Positions 1-8,913 of a DNA stretch of 64,000 nucleotides are shown here, piece by piece. A model generated the notes under the pieces. That model ran no database searches and was not told the origin of the DNA. It saw only the letters and a program-made list of their open reading frames with translations. Position 1 is the stretch's first letter, and every line of letters begins with the position of its first letter. The DNA lies in assembly GCF_013280495.1 (NCBI RefSeq), contig NZ_JABSSX010000002.1, forward strand, positions 310,001 through 374,000. The letters run 5' to 3'. Source of the stretch: Brevibacterium permense. Lineage in GTDB: Bacteria; Actinomycetota; Actinomycetes; Actinomycetales; Brevibacteriaceae. Both the position numbers and the translations under genes were made by a program.

Positions 1-1163
1 CCCGAGCGGATGCTGCCGAGCTTGTTGTAGAACGCGAGTCCCGGGCATTCGGTGTAGCTCGTGTCCCGGTGTCCGGCGACGACGTTGAGGCTGACCTTCT
101 TCCCGAGGGCGTACTTGCTCGTGCCGCCCCCACCGGAGGTCAAGGTCATCTTCCCGGTGGGGTTGAACCCGTACTGCCCTGCTTTCCATGCGACGAGGCG
201 CTTGACCGAGGTCTGTGCTGCCGAACTCGGAGCCGCCGACGAATAGGTGCCGAGCACGCTGATGCCGATGGTCCATGAATTGAACCCGGAGGCGTGAGCT
301 CCGGTCACTGCCTTGTCCAGGCTGCCGGCACGGCCCTCGTACATGGTGCCGTATTTGTCGACGAGGAAGTTGTATCCGAGGTCGCACCACCCGCGGTTCT
401 GCGTGTGGAAGGCGAGGTAACCGCGGATGATCGCCGGTGCCTGTGCTTTCGAGTACGAGTTCGAACCCGCTGTGTGGTGGATGAACACGCCCTTGGCCGA
501 CGACGTCTTGTCCGTGGCGCAGCGGACGAGCTTCTCATCGGCACCCCACTGTTTGCGGGTGACGATCTTAGCCCGCAGATCCTTGGCCGAGATCTGAGCG
601 TCGACTGCCGGTCCCGTGGCCGAATGCGTGGTCACTCCCCCAGCGGACTTCGCGACCTGTGCGTCAGCCTCGGTGACTGCAGTCGACACCTGAGTGATCT
701 GCAGATCATCGGTATCAGCCTGCTTGTCTGCGGCGCGCACCTCGACAGTGTCCGAATCGAGCACCGGAAGGGCAACGGACTGCGACTGGTGTGAGGCAGC
801 GGGGATCTGAGCGGCCTCTGCGGAAACGGCGTCGGGGCCTCCCTCGTCATCGGTCGGCAGGCTCTCCCACGCCGACCAGCCGTTGCCGTCACGAGTGCGG
901 ATTTCGAGTTCGGGATCATCTCCTTCCCACGTGGCACCGATGATCGTGACGTCGGAGGAATCGACTGGCAGAGTCGTGACCTCATCAGTCTGGGCATCGA
1001 CGGTCCTCTCGGAGGGAGTGCCGTCGGAGGAAGTGCCGTCGGCGGCAGAAGCGCCGGGCGTGTTCGTGTGTGTTTCCGGTGTGGCGGCGAGCGCCGGTCC
1101 CGATAGGGTCGCAGTGAGGAGAATTCCGGTGAGTGCCGAGGCGAGGAATGGCAACGGTTTCAT
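1..1163 (-). CDS. Secreted PGRP-type N-acetylmuramoyl-L-alanine amidase, C-terminus cut by window edge
   Basis: Partial gene read from the complement; 387 codons are visible and the frame is still open at base 1. It starts at ATG 1163 behind an AAGGA ribosome site. Residues 1-26 form a classical signal peptide (basic start, hydrophobic core, ALA cleavage site), followed by a Thr/Ser/Asp-rich stretch and then a peptidoglycan-recognition/Amidase_2 domain from about residue 205. The zinc ligands expected for this family are visible: His229/His230 in the FIHHTAG motif, His365 in GHRDT and Cys373 in ECPG. The family cleaves the amide bond between muramic acid and the peptide stem, outside the membrane. 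Any C-terminal cell-wall-binding repeats would lie beyond the left edge. Confidence 0.9.
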   Translation of the reverse strand, partial: MKPLPFLASALTGILLTATLSGPALAATPETHTNTPGASAADGTSSDGTPSERTVDAQTDEVTTLPVDSSDVTIIGATWEGDDPELEIRTRDGNGWSAWESLPTDDEGGPDAVSAEAAQIPAASHQSQSVALPVLDSDTVEVRAADKQADTDDLQITQVSTAVTEADAQVAKSAGGVTTHSATGPAVDAQISAKDLRAKIVTRKQWGADEKLVRCATDKTSSAKGVFIHHTAGSNSYSKAQAPAIIRGYLAFHTQNRGWCDLGYNFLVDKYGTMYEGRAGSLDKAVTGAHASGFNSWTIGISVLGTYSSAAPSSAAQTSVKRLVAWKAGQYGFNPTGKMTLTSGGGGTSKYALGKKVSLNVVAGHRDTSYTECPGLAFYNKLGSIRS

Positions 1164-1343
1164 CAGTTATGATCCTTGAGGTCATCCATGACCAAGTGAG
1201 CGTTCTTCTCACTGGATGGGGCCGAATTACGGGCACCCAGTGTGACCGCAGGATTATCTTAAGGTTATTCTCAGATTTTCGGAAGTCGGTACTTCAGCAG
1301 ATGGCTGATCGCCGCGAACTCACGCGCCTCGAGGCTGTCCTCG

Positions 1344-2033
1344 ATGCCTTCGCCGACAGGCTTCTTCCTCGTCATCCTCGCCGTGCTCATCCAGATCGGC
1401 ATGCTCGTCGCTCGACTCGAGACCGGCCGCGAGCTCATCGTCATCATCGTCTTCCACATCGTCGGCACCGGAATGGAGATCTTCAAGACCGCCGTGGGTT
1501 CATGGAACTACGCCCCCGGCGGGGTACTCCACATCGGCGCCGTGCCGCTGTTCACCGGGTTCATGTACGCCGCCGTCGGCTCCTATACCGTCCGCGTATA
1601 CCGTCTCTTCGACTTGCGGTTCAGCCATTACCCGCCGAGGTGGCTGACCGCGATCATCGCCGCCGCCATCTACCTCAACTTCTTCACCCACCACTTCATC
1701 GTCGACCTCCGACTGCTCCTCGTCCTGGCCACCGTCATCCTCTTCTTCCCCTGCCGCATGTACTTCCATATCCATCGCAGGACACTGACGATGCCCGTGC
1801 TGCTGGCCTTCCTCCTCGTCGCCCTCTTCATCTGGGTGGCCGAGAACATCGGGACCGCGGCCGGTGCCTGGCTGTATCCGAGTCAGGACGACGGCTGGCA
1901 CCTGGTGCCGCTGACGAAGCTGGTGGCCTGGTTCCTGCTCATGATGATCTCCGTAGTCCTCGTGACCTTCGTCCACAGACCCAGGCCGCCTGAGGTCCAC
2001 AGACCCGAGCCTCCTGACACCTATACTTGCTGA
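1344..2033 (+). CDS. DUF817 integral membrane protein, short N-terminus
   Basis: A 229-residue hydrophobic protein with about seven membrane segments. It carries the signatures I associate with DUF817: FHIVGTGMEIFKTAVGSW, PLFTGFMYAAVGSY, NFFTHHFIVDLR and WVAENIGTAAGAWLYPSQ. The function of the family is unknown. Members are usually about 270 residues, so roughly 40-60 N-terminal residues seem to be missing. The frame stays open upstream to 1263 without a convincing start codon, so either the true start is a rare codon or the 5' end is lost. The downstream penicillin acylase gene follows after 34 bp. Confidence 0.75.
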   Translation: MPSPTGFFLVILAVLIQIGMLVARLETGRELIVIIVFHIVGTGMEIFKTAVGSWNYAPGGVLHIGAVPLFTGFMYAAVGSYTVRVYRLFDLRFSHYPPRWLTAIIAAAIYLNFFTHHFIVDLRLLLVLATVILFFPCRMYFHIHRRTLTMPVLLAFLLVALFIWVAENIGTAAGAWLYPSQDDGWHLVPLTKLVAWFLLMMISVVLVTFVHRPRPPEVHRPEPPDTYTC

Positions 2034-2067
2034 GAACCGAAACTTCCAGGACGGCCGAAGGAGACTC

Positions 2068-4773
2068 ATGGCGGCACCCGATGCGCAGAATGAGAAGGAA
2101 TCGAGCGCATTGCTCGAGGTGCTCCGCCCAACCAGCGGATCCAACCTGTCTGTCAGCGCTCGTGTGCTGCTGCGCATCATCGCCGGAGTCCTCGTCTTCG
2201 CTCTCATCCTCGCCCTCGTCGGACTGTTCCTCGTCCGCCGCTCCTTCCCGACCACCGACGGCGAGATCTCACTGCCCGGCCTCGACGCGCCGGTCACCGT
2301 CCACCGTGACGAATCGGGTGTTCCCACCATCGAGGCCGAATCCGCCCATGACCTGTTCCTGGCTCAGGGATTCGTCCACGCTCAGGACCGGTTCTGGGAG
2401 ATGGACTTCCGCCGACACGTCACCTCGGGACGACTCTCCGAACTCTTCGGCAAATCCCAGCTGGGCACCGACACCTTCATCCGCACACTCGGCTGGCGGA
2501 AAGTCGCCGAGCAGGAGGTGAAGAAGCTCGACAAGACGAGTCTGGGCTACTACGAGGCCTACGCGGACGGCGTCAACGCCTACCTCAAGGACAAGTCCCC
2601 CACCGAGCTGTCCCTCGAATACGCCGTCCTCGGCCTCGAGACCGGCAGCACCGAGGTCGAGAAATGGACCCCGGTCGACAGCGTCGCCTGGCTCAAGGCC
2701 ATGGCATGGGATCTGCGATCGAACCTCGAAGACGAGATCGACCGGTCGATCCTCAGCTCGGAGCTCACCGACGAGCAGATGAGCGATCTCTATCCGGATT
2801 ACCCGTATGCCACCCGTCCGACGATCCTCGGCGGCAGAGCCGGCGACAAGGCACCGAAAAACCGCAGCGGCGACGACGTCGAGCAGAAGCCGCGAGTCGA
2901 TGACCGTGCACGGGAGGACGATGAGGCACAGGCCGGAGGCACCGTCACCGAGGCACCCCGAACCGGGAACACCGACACCGAGGCGGCCGTCCCCACCGAT
3001 GATCTCCTCGAACTGCGGAATACGCTCACATCGCTGCCGCCGATGCTGGGACAGAACAGCGACGATATCGGGTCGAACTCGTGGGTGATCTCCGGGGAGC
3101 ACACGAACACCGGTCGACCGCTGCTGTCCAATGACCCGCACCTCGCCCCGGCGATGCCCTCGGTCTGGTACCAGGTGGGACTGCGATGCAAGAAGGTCAC
3201 CGACGAGTGCCCCTTCGACGTCACCGGTTTCTCCTTCTCCGGACTGCCGGGAGTCGTCATCGGCCACAACCAGTCGATCGCCTGGGGATTGACGAACCTC
3301 GGCGCAGATGTCACCGACCTCGTCGTGGAGAAGATCCGCGACGGAAAGGTCATCCACGACGACGGCGACGAACCGCTGCAGGTGCGCAAGGAGACGATCG
3401 AGGTCGCGGGCGAGGACCCTCGCGAGATCACCATCCGCTCCACCCGCAACGGCCCACTCGTGTCGAAGCTCGACGGCACGTATCGCAAAGCGCTCGATGC
3501 GACGACCGGGGCGGATTCGCAGGACCCGAAATCGGGGCCGGCCGAGGAGCACTACGGTCTCGCCCTCGATTGGACGGCTCTGCGTCCGGGCACGACCGCC
3601 TCGGCGGTGTTCGCCATCAACAAGGCCACGAACTGGCAGGAATTCCGGCACGCGGCGTCCCTGTTCGACGTGCCCTCCCAGAACCTCGTCTACGCCGATG
3701 TCGCCGGGAACATCGGCTATCAGGCCCCCGGGATGATCCCACGCCGAGGCAAGGCCGACGGCACCGTGCCCCGCCGCGGATGGAAGTCCGACGAGGATTG
3801 GCAGGGCTGGGTCGACTTCGAGGATCTGCCCAGCCTGTACAACCCCGAACGCGGATGGATCGTCACCGCGAACAACCCGGTCGCCGCCCCCGGTGAGACA
3901 GTGCAGCTGGGTGAGGACTTCGACTACGGGGATCGCGCCCGCCGCATCACGAAACGCATCAAGGACGCGGTCGACGAGGGCCGGAAGCTGCGGCCGATGG
4001 ACATGGCGGAGATCCAGAACGACGACCAGAATCCGTTCGCCGCGAAGCTCGTACCCGAAGCGGTGAAGATCCACTCCCATGGTGACGAGGACATCCTCGA
4101 GGCGAAGAAGCTGCTGAAGAGCTGGAACGGCTTCGACTCCGCAAACAGCGCGGGTGCCGCCTACTTCAATGTGCTCACGAAGACGCTGCTCGAGCAGACG
4201 ATCAGCTCGAAGCTGCCCGACGGGGTGTCCCCCGCCGGCGGTTCACGGTGGTACCTCGTGCTCTCGGAACTGCTCGAAGACCCGGATTCCCAGTGGTGGT
4301 CGAGCAAGGGCGTCGAAGGTCGGGACCAGGCTCTGCGCAAGGCCATGAAGACGGCGTGGGCGGAGACGGAGGACCTGCTGGGACCGGAGCCCGTGACGTG
4401 GCGGTGGGGAATCCTGCACCGCCTGACGATCCGCAACGCCAGCCTCGGCGAATCCGGGATCACACCGGTGGAGAAGCTGTTCAACCGCGGCCCTTATGAA
4501 GTCTCCGGCGGTTCGGGCGTCGTCCATGCCACCGGGTGGGATGCCTCGGTCGGGTATGAGACGAACTGGGTGCCGTCGATGCGTCAGACGGTCGATCTGT
4601 CGAACTTCGACGCCTCGAACTGGATCAACCTCACGGGCGCGTCGGGGCATGCCTTCCACCCGCATTACGACGATCAGACGAACGATTGGGCCGCCAACGT
4701 CAATCGACCGTGGCCGTACTCGAAGAAAGCCGTGGCTGCGGCGGCGGAGGACACACTCACTCTCGAACCGTGA
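2068..4773 (+). CDS. Penicillin acylase family (Ntn hydrolase) protein
   Basis: A 901-residue protein beginning at ATG 2068, five bases after AAGGAG. A single membrane anchor spans about residues 34-57. The alpha-chain region follows (VHRDESGVPTIEAES, QGFVHAQDRFWEMDFRR), then a charged, low-complexity linker at about residues 268-310. The catalytic beta-chain begins at Ser336 in DIGSNSWV, which is the autocatalytic cleavage site and N-terminal nucleophile of this family. The family hydrolyses amide bonds of beta-lactams or acyl-homoserine lactones; the natural substrate cannot be read from sequence. The length fits the usual precursor, and it is likely exported and membrane-tethered. Confidence 0.9.
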   Translation: MAAPDAQNEKESSALLEVLRPTSGSNLSVSARVLLRIIAGVLVFALILALVGLFLVRRSFPTTDGEISLPGLDAPVTVHRDESGVPTIEAESAHDLFLAQGFVHAQDRFWEMDFRRHVTSGRLSELFGKSQLGTDTFIRTLGWRKVAEQEVKKLDKTSLGYYEAYADGVNAYLKDKSPTELSLEYAVLGLETGSTEVEKWTPVDSVAWLKAMAWDLRSNLEDEIDRSILSSELTDEQMSDLYPDYPYATRPTILGGRAGDKAPKNRSGDDVEQKPRVDDRAREDDEAQAGGTVTEAPRTGNTDTEAAVPTDDLLELRNTLTSLPPMLGQNSDDIGSNSWVISGEHTNTGRPLLSNDPHLAPAMPSVWYQVGLRCKKVTDECPFDVTGFSFSGLPGVVIGHNQSIAWGLTNLGADVTDLVVEKIRDGKVIHDDGDEPLQVRKETIEVAGEDPREITIRSTRNGPLVSKLDGTYRKALDATTGADSQDPKSGPAEEHYGLALDWTALRPGTTASAVFAINKATNWQEFRHAASLFDVPSQNLVYADVAGNIGYQAPGMIPRRGKADGTVPRRGWKSDEDWQGWVDFEDLPSLYNPERGWIVTANNPVAAPGETVQLGEDFDYGDRARRITKRIKDAVDEGRKLRPMDMAEIQNDDQNPFAAKLVPEAVKIHSHGDEDILEAKKLLKSWNGFDSANSAGAAYFNVLTKTLLEQTISSKLPDGVSPAGGSRWYLVLSELLEDPDSQWWSSKGVEGRDQALRKAMKTAWAETEDLLGPEPVTWRWGILHRLTIRNASLGESGITPVEKLFNRGPYEVSGGSGVVHATGWDASVGYETNWVPSMRQTVDLSNFDASNWINLTGASGHAFHPHYDDQTNDWAANVNRPWPYSKKAVAAAAEDTLTLEP

Positions 4774-4783
4774 GGACGGGGTT

Positions 4784-5983
4784 TCAGTCCTTGGGCAGGA
4801 TCTTGGCTTCGAGGAAGTTCGCGACATCGTCTTCCCAGCGCACCGGGTCGATGTTCCATTCCTTCGTGTGATGGGCCTTGCCGTATGAGGGCATGGTGAC
4901 CAGATCCCGTCTGACCCCTGCCAGCGCGTGAGAGGGGCCGGAGGGAACGAATTCGTCGTCATCGGAGTGGATGAGCAGAACCGGCACATCGAGTTCGGCG
5001 GCACGGGTCACCCAATCCATGCGATCGAGATCGAGCGGGGTCTCCAGTCCGGTGATCGGCCGTGCCCATGGCTGCGTGATCATCTCGAGCGTGAGTTTGG
5101 CGATAGGTGTCGGCAGCATGTTCTTCTTCGCCTGCCCGTCGAGGACGTTCACCCAGTCGACGACGGGTCCGTCGAGGACCAGCGAGGTGACGAACCTGCG
5201 GTTGCGTCCGCGGGAGGCCGCCTGCAGGGCGATGGCTCCGCCCATCGACCAGCCGAAGAGCACGACGTTCTTCGCTCCGTGTTCGACCGCGAAGTCGATG
5301 GCGGCGTCGACGTCGATCCATTCGGTGTCGCCGAGCCCGTAGCGAGATGTGGTCTCCACCCGAACCTCGGCGTCGTTGCGGTAGGACATCGCGATCGAGG
5401 GCACCCCGAGGGTGTTGAGCACGGGGGCGGCACGCAGTCCCTCGGCGCGGGTGCTGGCTCGACCGTGGATGAGGATCGCCCAGGTGTCGTGCGGTTTCGG
5501 ATGGTCGGTCGGCAGCAGCCACGCGGGCAGGTCCCCGGCGTCGGAGCGGATCTCGATGTCGTCGAAATTCACTCCGGCAGCGATCGGATCGGGATAGACG
5601 ACTCCGGTCCACCGTCCCCGCCAGGCCCGTCGGATATCGCCGCGGGTGACGGACAGGATCTCTCGGGAGACCGTGCGCGAGCGCGGATCGTACTCGACGA
5701 TGTCGCCGACGACGGCATGTCCCGAACCCTGGTTGAAGTAGAGACCATAGGTGCCGGGCACCGTGGTCTCCTCGTCGGCGGGCAGCTGAATGCGCATATT
5801 CGGCGGGAAACCGTCGATGTGCAGGATGTCGAGTTCTTCCGGGGCGTTCTCCGGAACGATGATCTTGCGGGCGAAGTAGGCGGCCAGACCCGATGACGCC
5901 ACAGAGATCAGGGCACCGAGTCCGGCGCCGACGCCGATACCGGCAGCGAGCAGGCGGGCGGGGAACTTCGTGTCGCGGACCAT
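4784..5983 (-). CDS. Membrane-anchored alpha/beta hydrolase
   Basis: A 399-residue protein starting at ATG 5983 with AGGAGG five bases upstream. A hydrophobic N-terminal helix (about residues 10-38) suggests membrane anchoring. The hydrolase fold carries the nucleophile elbow GWSMGG with Ser246, an acid in HSDDDEFVP (Asp341-343) and a terminal His371/372. It resembles the FrsA/YqiA-like 'alpha/beta hydrolase of unknown function' group seen in actinobacteria. The substrate is unknown. It converges on the penicillin acylase gene with 10 bp between the stop codons. Confidence 0.85.
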   Translation of the reverse strand: MVRDTKFPARLLAAGIGVGAGLGALISVASSGLAAYFARKIIVPENAPEELDILHIDGFPPNMRIQLPADEETTVPGTYGLYFNQGSGHAVVGDIVEYDPRSRTVSREILSVTRGDIRRAWRGRWTGVVYPDPIAAGVNFDDIEIRSDAGDLPAWLLPTDHPKPHDTWAILIHGRASTRAEGLRAAPVLNTLGVPSIAMSYRNDAEVRVETTSRYGLGDTEWIDVDAAIDFAVEHGAKNVVLFGWSMGGAIALQAASRGRNRRFVTSLVLDGPVVDWVNVLDGQAKKNMLPTPIAKLTLEMITQPWARPITGLETPLDLDRMDWVTRAAELDVPVLLIHSDDDEFVPSGPSHALAGVRRDLVTMPSYGKAHHTKEWNIDPVRWEDDVANFLEAKILPKD

Positions 5984-6048
5984 GAAAACCTCCTGTGTTC
6001 ATTGTTGCCTACGGAATGATCAGGCACCAAACGCTGTTGTGCGGAATG

Positions 6049-6065
6049 AGCGAGTGTCACTCGCT
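6049..6065. promoter_or_regulatory. 17-bp palindrome upstream of msrB
   Basis: AGCGAGTG-T-CACTCGCT is a perfect inverted repeat in the divergent intergenic space between the hydrolase and msrB. It could be an operator or a short hairpin; no matching regulator was identified. Confidence 0.35.
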
Positions 6066-6139
6066 GTTGCGCTCACCAGGGGCGGAGATCTTCTCCTCCT
6101 CGTCGCAATCACCGTCACTGACAGAGACCGGAGGTCACG

Positions 6140-6589
6140 ATGACTCAGTCATCAGATATCAACGCTGGAACTTCGACGAACGAGGAGGCCGCGGCTGAGG
6201 AGATCCGTTGGCAGGACGTGCTCTCTCCCGAGGAGTTCGCGGTGTTGCGCCAGGGCGCGACCGAACGTCCCTTCACTGGCGAGTACAACGACGAGACGGC
6301 AGCCGGGATGTACCAGTGTCGGGCCTGCGGAGCCGACCTGTTCCCCTCCGATACGAAGTTCGCCTCGCACTGCGGATGGCCGTCGTTCTATGCGCCTCTG
6401 GCCGAGGACCGGGTCCGCTACATCCGCGACACCTCGATGGGCATGGAACGCGTCGAGGTCCGCTGCGCGAACTGCGACTCGCATATGGGCCACGTCTTCT
6501 CGGGCGAGGGCTACGGCACTCCCACCGATCAGCGCTACTGCATCAACTCGATCTCGTTGAAGCTCAACACCGACGCTGCGGACAGCTGA
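6140..6589 (+). CDS. msrB: Peptide-methionine (R)-S-oxide reductase MsrB
   Basis: A 149-residue protein with GGAGGT just upstream of ATG 6140. It reduces the R-epimer of methionine sulfoxide in proteins. Two CxxC pairs for structural zinc are present (Cys60/Cys63 and Cys109/Cys112), together with the HCGWPSF motif and the catalytic Cys134 in RYCINS. The first 20 residues are a poorly conserved extension. It is followed after one base by the acetyltransferase gene, so the two are probably co-transcribed. Confidence 0.95.
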   Translation: MTQSSDINAGTSTNEEAAAEEIRWQDVLSPEEFAVLRQGATERPFTGEYNDETAAGMYQCRACGADLFPSDTKFASHCGWPSFYAPLAEDRVRYIRDTSMGMERVEVRCANCDSHMGHVFSGEGYGTPTDQRYCINSISLKLNTDAADS

Positions 6590-6590
6590 G

Positions 6591-7124
6591 GTGGCGACGG
6601 ACGCTCGGAGCACCGGGGCGACCCAGCTCGTCGTGAAGACCTTCGACGAGCTCCGGCCCAGGGAGCTCTACGGAATTGTGCAGCTGCGCTCCCGGGTCTT
6701 CGTCGTCGAACAGGAGTGCGTGTTCCTCGACCCCGACGGGGTGGACTCACTGCCGGAGACCCTGCACTTCTTCTACCCGCGACCGGCCACGGCGATGTCG
6801 GACACTCACGGCGCCGAGCACGGACGCGACCTCTCGCCATGGGCCTATGCCCGTCTGCTGCCGGCGGAGGTGCCCGACGGTCCGGCAGCCAGGCCGGGAG
6901 CGCGCAGCATCAGTCGCGTTGCCACCCACCCCGATGCCCGCGGGCAGGGGTGGGGCCGCCGACTGCTCAGCGACATCGTCCACGCCTGGTCGGCTTCCCC
7001 GCTGACGCTCAACGCGCAGTCACACCTCGAAGGTCTGTACTCGTCCCTCGGCTTCGCCCCGAACGGTCCGCGCTTCGATGAGGACGGGATCGAGCACACC
7101 CCCATGGAGCGCCCGGCAGGCTGA
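6591..7124 (+). CDS. ElaA-like GNAT acetyltransferase
   Basis: A 177-residue protein starting at GTG 6591, directly after the msrB stop. The N-terminal motif ELYGIVQLRSRVFVVEQEC is typical of ElaA-type GNAT proteins. The acetyl-CoA binding motif A is seen as VATHPDARGQGWGRRLL around residue 110, and the last part (LYSSLGF) fits motif B. The acyl acceptor is unknown. No strong ribosome site is present, consistent with translational coupling to msrB. Confidence 0.8.
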   Translation: MATDARSTGATQLVVKTFDELRPRELYGIVQLRSRVFVVEQECVFLDPDGVDSLPETLHFFYPRPATAMSDTHGAEHGRDLSPWAYARLLPAEVPDGPAARPGARSISRVATHPDARGQGWGRRLLSDIVHAWSASPLTLNAQSHLEGLYSSLGFAPNGPRFDEDGIEHTPMERPAG

Positions 7125-7128
7125 CCGA

Positions 7129-7647
7129 TCAGCCCTCGGCCTCGACGGAGGCGTCGACGGAGGCGATGATCTTCTGCATCACAGCGTGCAGTTCACGCAC
7201 TCCGTCGACGTCCATGCCGAGCTTGGCCATCATCGTTCCGGGAATCGCCTCGGCGGTCTTGCGCAGTTCACGGCCGGTGTCGGTGAGGGTGACCTCGACA
7301 ATCCGCTCATCGCTGTCGCTGCGCGTCTTCGTCACATAGTCCAGCGCTTCGAGGCGTTTGACCAACGGGGACACAGTCGCGGGTTCGAGTCGCAGCAGTC
7401 GAGCGATCTCGCGCATCGGCAGCTTCTCGTGCTGCCACAGCGCAAGCATGACCAGATACTGCGGATGCGTCAGACTGATGGGTTCGAGCACGGAGCGATA
7501 CGCGCCGATCACCCCGCGGGACGCCACCGCCAGAGCGAAGCAGATCTGACTTTCCAGCGCCAGCGGGTTGTCCAGCGGCTCCGTCGAAGCTTCGGATTCC
7601 AGCATCGTGTGTCGTCGATCCTCCGTGTCGGCAATCAGGGCGTACAT
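7129..7647 (-). CDS. OhrR-like MarR-family regulator
   Basis: A 172-residue MarR winged-helix protein. The N-terminal block LDNPLALESQICFALAVASR, with Cys36, matches the position of the peroxide-sensing cysteine of OhrR proteins. The wing and recognition helix follow (LPMREIARLLRLEPATVSPLVKRLE). OhrR-type proteins repress until an organic hydroperoxide oxidises this cysteine. ATG 7647 is preceded by GAAGAG; an internal ATG at 7605 is an alternative start without a ribosome site. Two perfect palindromes lie directly upstream and are probably its own operators. No ohr gene is adjacent, so the target may be itself, msrB-elaA or the small downstream gene. Confidence 0.8.
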   Translation of the reverse strand: MYALIADTEDRRHTMLESEASTEPLDNPLALESQICFALAVASRGVIGAYRSVLEPISLTHPQYLVMLALWQHEKLPMREIARLLRLEPATVSPLVKRLEALDYVTKTRSDSDERIVEVTLTDTGRELRKTAEAIPGTMMAKLGMDVDGVRELHAVMQKIIASVDASVEAEG

Positions 7648-7663
7648 ACTCTTCGCAGATTAC

Positions 7664-7675
7664 TTAGTGCACTAA
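7664..7675. promoter_or_regulatory. Palindromic operator candidate 1 for the MarR regulator
   Basis: TTAGTGCACTAA is a perfect 12-bp palindrome 16 bp upstream of the regulator start and in the divergent promoter region. It shares the TTAGTG half-site with the second palindrome at 7679-7692. Confidence 0.6.
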
Positions 7676-7678
7676 TGG

Positions 7679-7692
7679 TTAGTGTACACTAA
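7679..7692. promoter_or_regulatory. Palindromic operator candidate 2 for the MarR regulator
   Basis: TTAGTGTACACTAA is a perfect 14-bp palindrome three bases after the first one. The paired arrangement is typical of MarR autoregulation and would also cover the promoter of the divergent small gene. Confidence 0.6.
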
Positions 7693-7748
7693 GGGTGAAA
7701 CCTGCCCAATCCTCGCCCAAGCGGCACCTCGTCGATAGGATCCTCGCT

Positions 7749-8036
7749 ATGTCGTCCGCCTCGCAGCCTTCCCCCGATGGTTCGAACCGGAAGCTCGACA
7801 AGAAGCAGAAGAATTCGGCACGGAAGACGAACCAGCACCCGGAGTCCCAGCGCGGAGTGGGCTGGCTCAACAACTTCTTCCGCAAGATCGTCGGACCGGC
7901 GCAGGTCGACAACACTCGCCCGGGCGGATACTTCGAGGACGAGACGCTGCGGCACCAGCAGCTCGATGCCATGGGGCTGGAGATGCGCACCGACGCAAAC
8001 GGCCATTCCTATGTGGTGAAGAAGGGCAGCCGGTAG
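7749..8036 (+). CDS. Small conserved basic protein of unknown function
   Basis: A 95-residue protein starting at ATG 7749 with AGGA eight bases before it; an upstream in-frame GTG at 7695 lacks a ribosome site. The N-terminus is Lys/Ser/Asn-rich and disordered-looking (KLDKKQKNSARKTNQ). The C-terminal half is more ordered (GWLNNFFRKIVGPAQVD, LRHQQLDAMGLEM). No domain was recognised. It is divergent from the MarR gene across the two palindromes, so it may share that control, and it ends before a strong terminator. Confidence 0.6.
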   Translation: MSSASQPSPDGSNRKLDKKQKNSARKTNQHPESQRGVGWLNNFFRKIVGPAQVDNTRPGGYFEDETLRHQQLDAMGLEMRTDANGHSYVVKKGSR

Positions 8037-8063
8037 CCGCCGGCCGCTCCCCGACCATGCGCA

Positions 8064-8094
8064 GGGCCGCCGCACCGAATCGGTGCGGCGGCCC
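8064..8094. terminator. Bidirectional hairpin terminator
   Basis: A perfect 14-bp GC-rich stem (8064-8077 with 8081-8094) with a 3-base loop, followed by TTTCTC. It lies between the convergent small gene and hemQ. Confidence 0.85.
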
Positions 8095-8180
8095 TTTCTC
8101 GCTGTCTCGTTCTCGCTGCCTCCGTCCCGGCCGGGCGACCTGCTCTCTGCCGCAGTCCCGGCCGGGTCAATGACGTTCGG

Positions 8181-8891
8181 TCAGCGCCAGTCGGAGATGA
8201 TGTCGACGAGTTCGCGACGCGGTCCGGTGTAGAACGGTACCTCTTCGCGCACGTGCAGGCGCGCCTCGGTGTTGCGCAGATCGCGCATCAGGTCGACGAT
8301 GCGATGGAGCTCGGCGGCTTCGAAGGCCAGCAGCCATTCGTAGTCGCCGAGGGCGAAGGAGGCGATCGTGTTCGCCTTGATGTCCTTGTACCCGGCGGCG
8401 GCCATACCGTGGTCGCGCAGCATCTTCGCTCGTTCGGCGGGGTCGAGGAGGTACCAGTCGTAGGACCGCACGAACGGGTACACGCAGATGTAATCGCCGG
8501 GTTCGGGATCGGTCAGCAGAGCGGGCAGGTGCGCCTTGTTGAACTCCGCAGGGCGGTGGATTCCGACGACGGACCACACTGGTTCGAGCACTCCGCCTAC
8601 CAGGCTGCGGCGGATCGCCGAGTACGCGGCTTGGACGACTTCGATCTCGGGGGCGTGGTACCAGAACATGACGTCGGCATCGGCGCGCAGGGCGGAGACG
8701 TCGTAGATTCCGCGCACGATCAGACCACGTTGCTTCAGGGGCCCGAGAGCCGCATGCAGCTCATCGGCGAGTTCTCTCCGGTCGGCATCGCCGAGTTCTC
8801 CGGCAGAGGCGAAGACGGAGTAGGCGATATACCGCGTCTGCTCGTTCGCTTCCTCGATCTGGGCGTCGGTGGGCTGAGTGAATTCGCTCAT
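8181..8891 (-). CDS. hemQ: Coproheme decarboxylase HemQ/ChdC
   Basis: A 236-residue protein starting at ATG 8891, which is preceded by AAGGAG; the frame runs further upstream but those codons overlap hemY. It belongs to the chlorite-dismutase-like superfamily and catalyses the last step of the coproporphyrin-dependent haem pathway, the H2O2-driven decarboxylation of coproheme to haem b. Family motifs are [22 protein letters not shown] (containing the tyrosine used for decarboxylation) and [17 protein letters not shown] (with the proximal His). It is the last gene of hemE-hemY-hemQ, 22 bp after hemY. Confidence 0.93.
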   Translation of the reverse strand: MSEFTQPTDAQIEEANEQTRYIAYSVFASAGELGDADRRELADELHAALGPLKQRGLIVRGIYDVSALRADADVMFWYHAPEIEVVQAAYSAIRRSLVGGVLEPVWSVVGIHRPAEFNKAHLPALLTDPEPGDYICVYPFVRSYDWYLLDPAERAKMLRDHGMAAAGYKDIKANTIASFALGDYEWLLAFEAAELHRIVDLMRDLRNTEARLHVREEVPFYTGPRRELVDIISDWR

Positions 8892-8913
8892 ATCTGCTCC
8901 TTCTGTCTTCTCT

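Noticed and set aside
2269..4080. 603-codon frame opposite the penicillin acylase gene
   Set aside because: Same shadow effect; no ribosome site, no family features.
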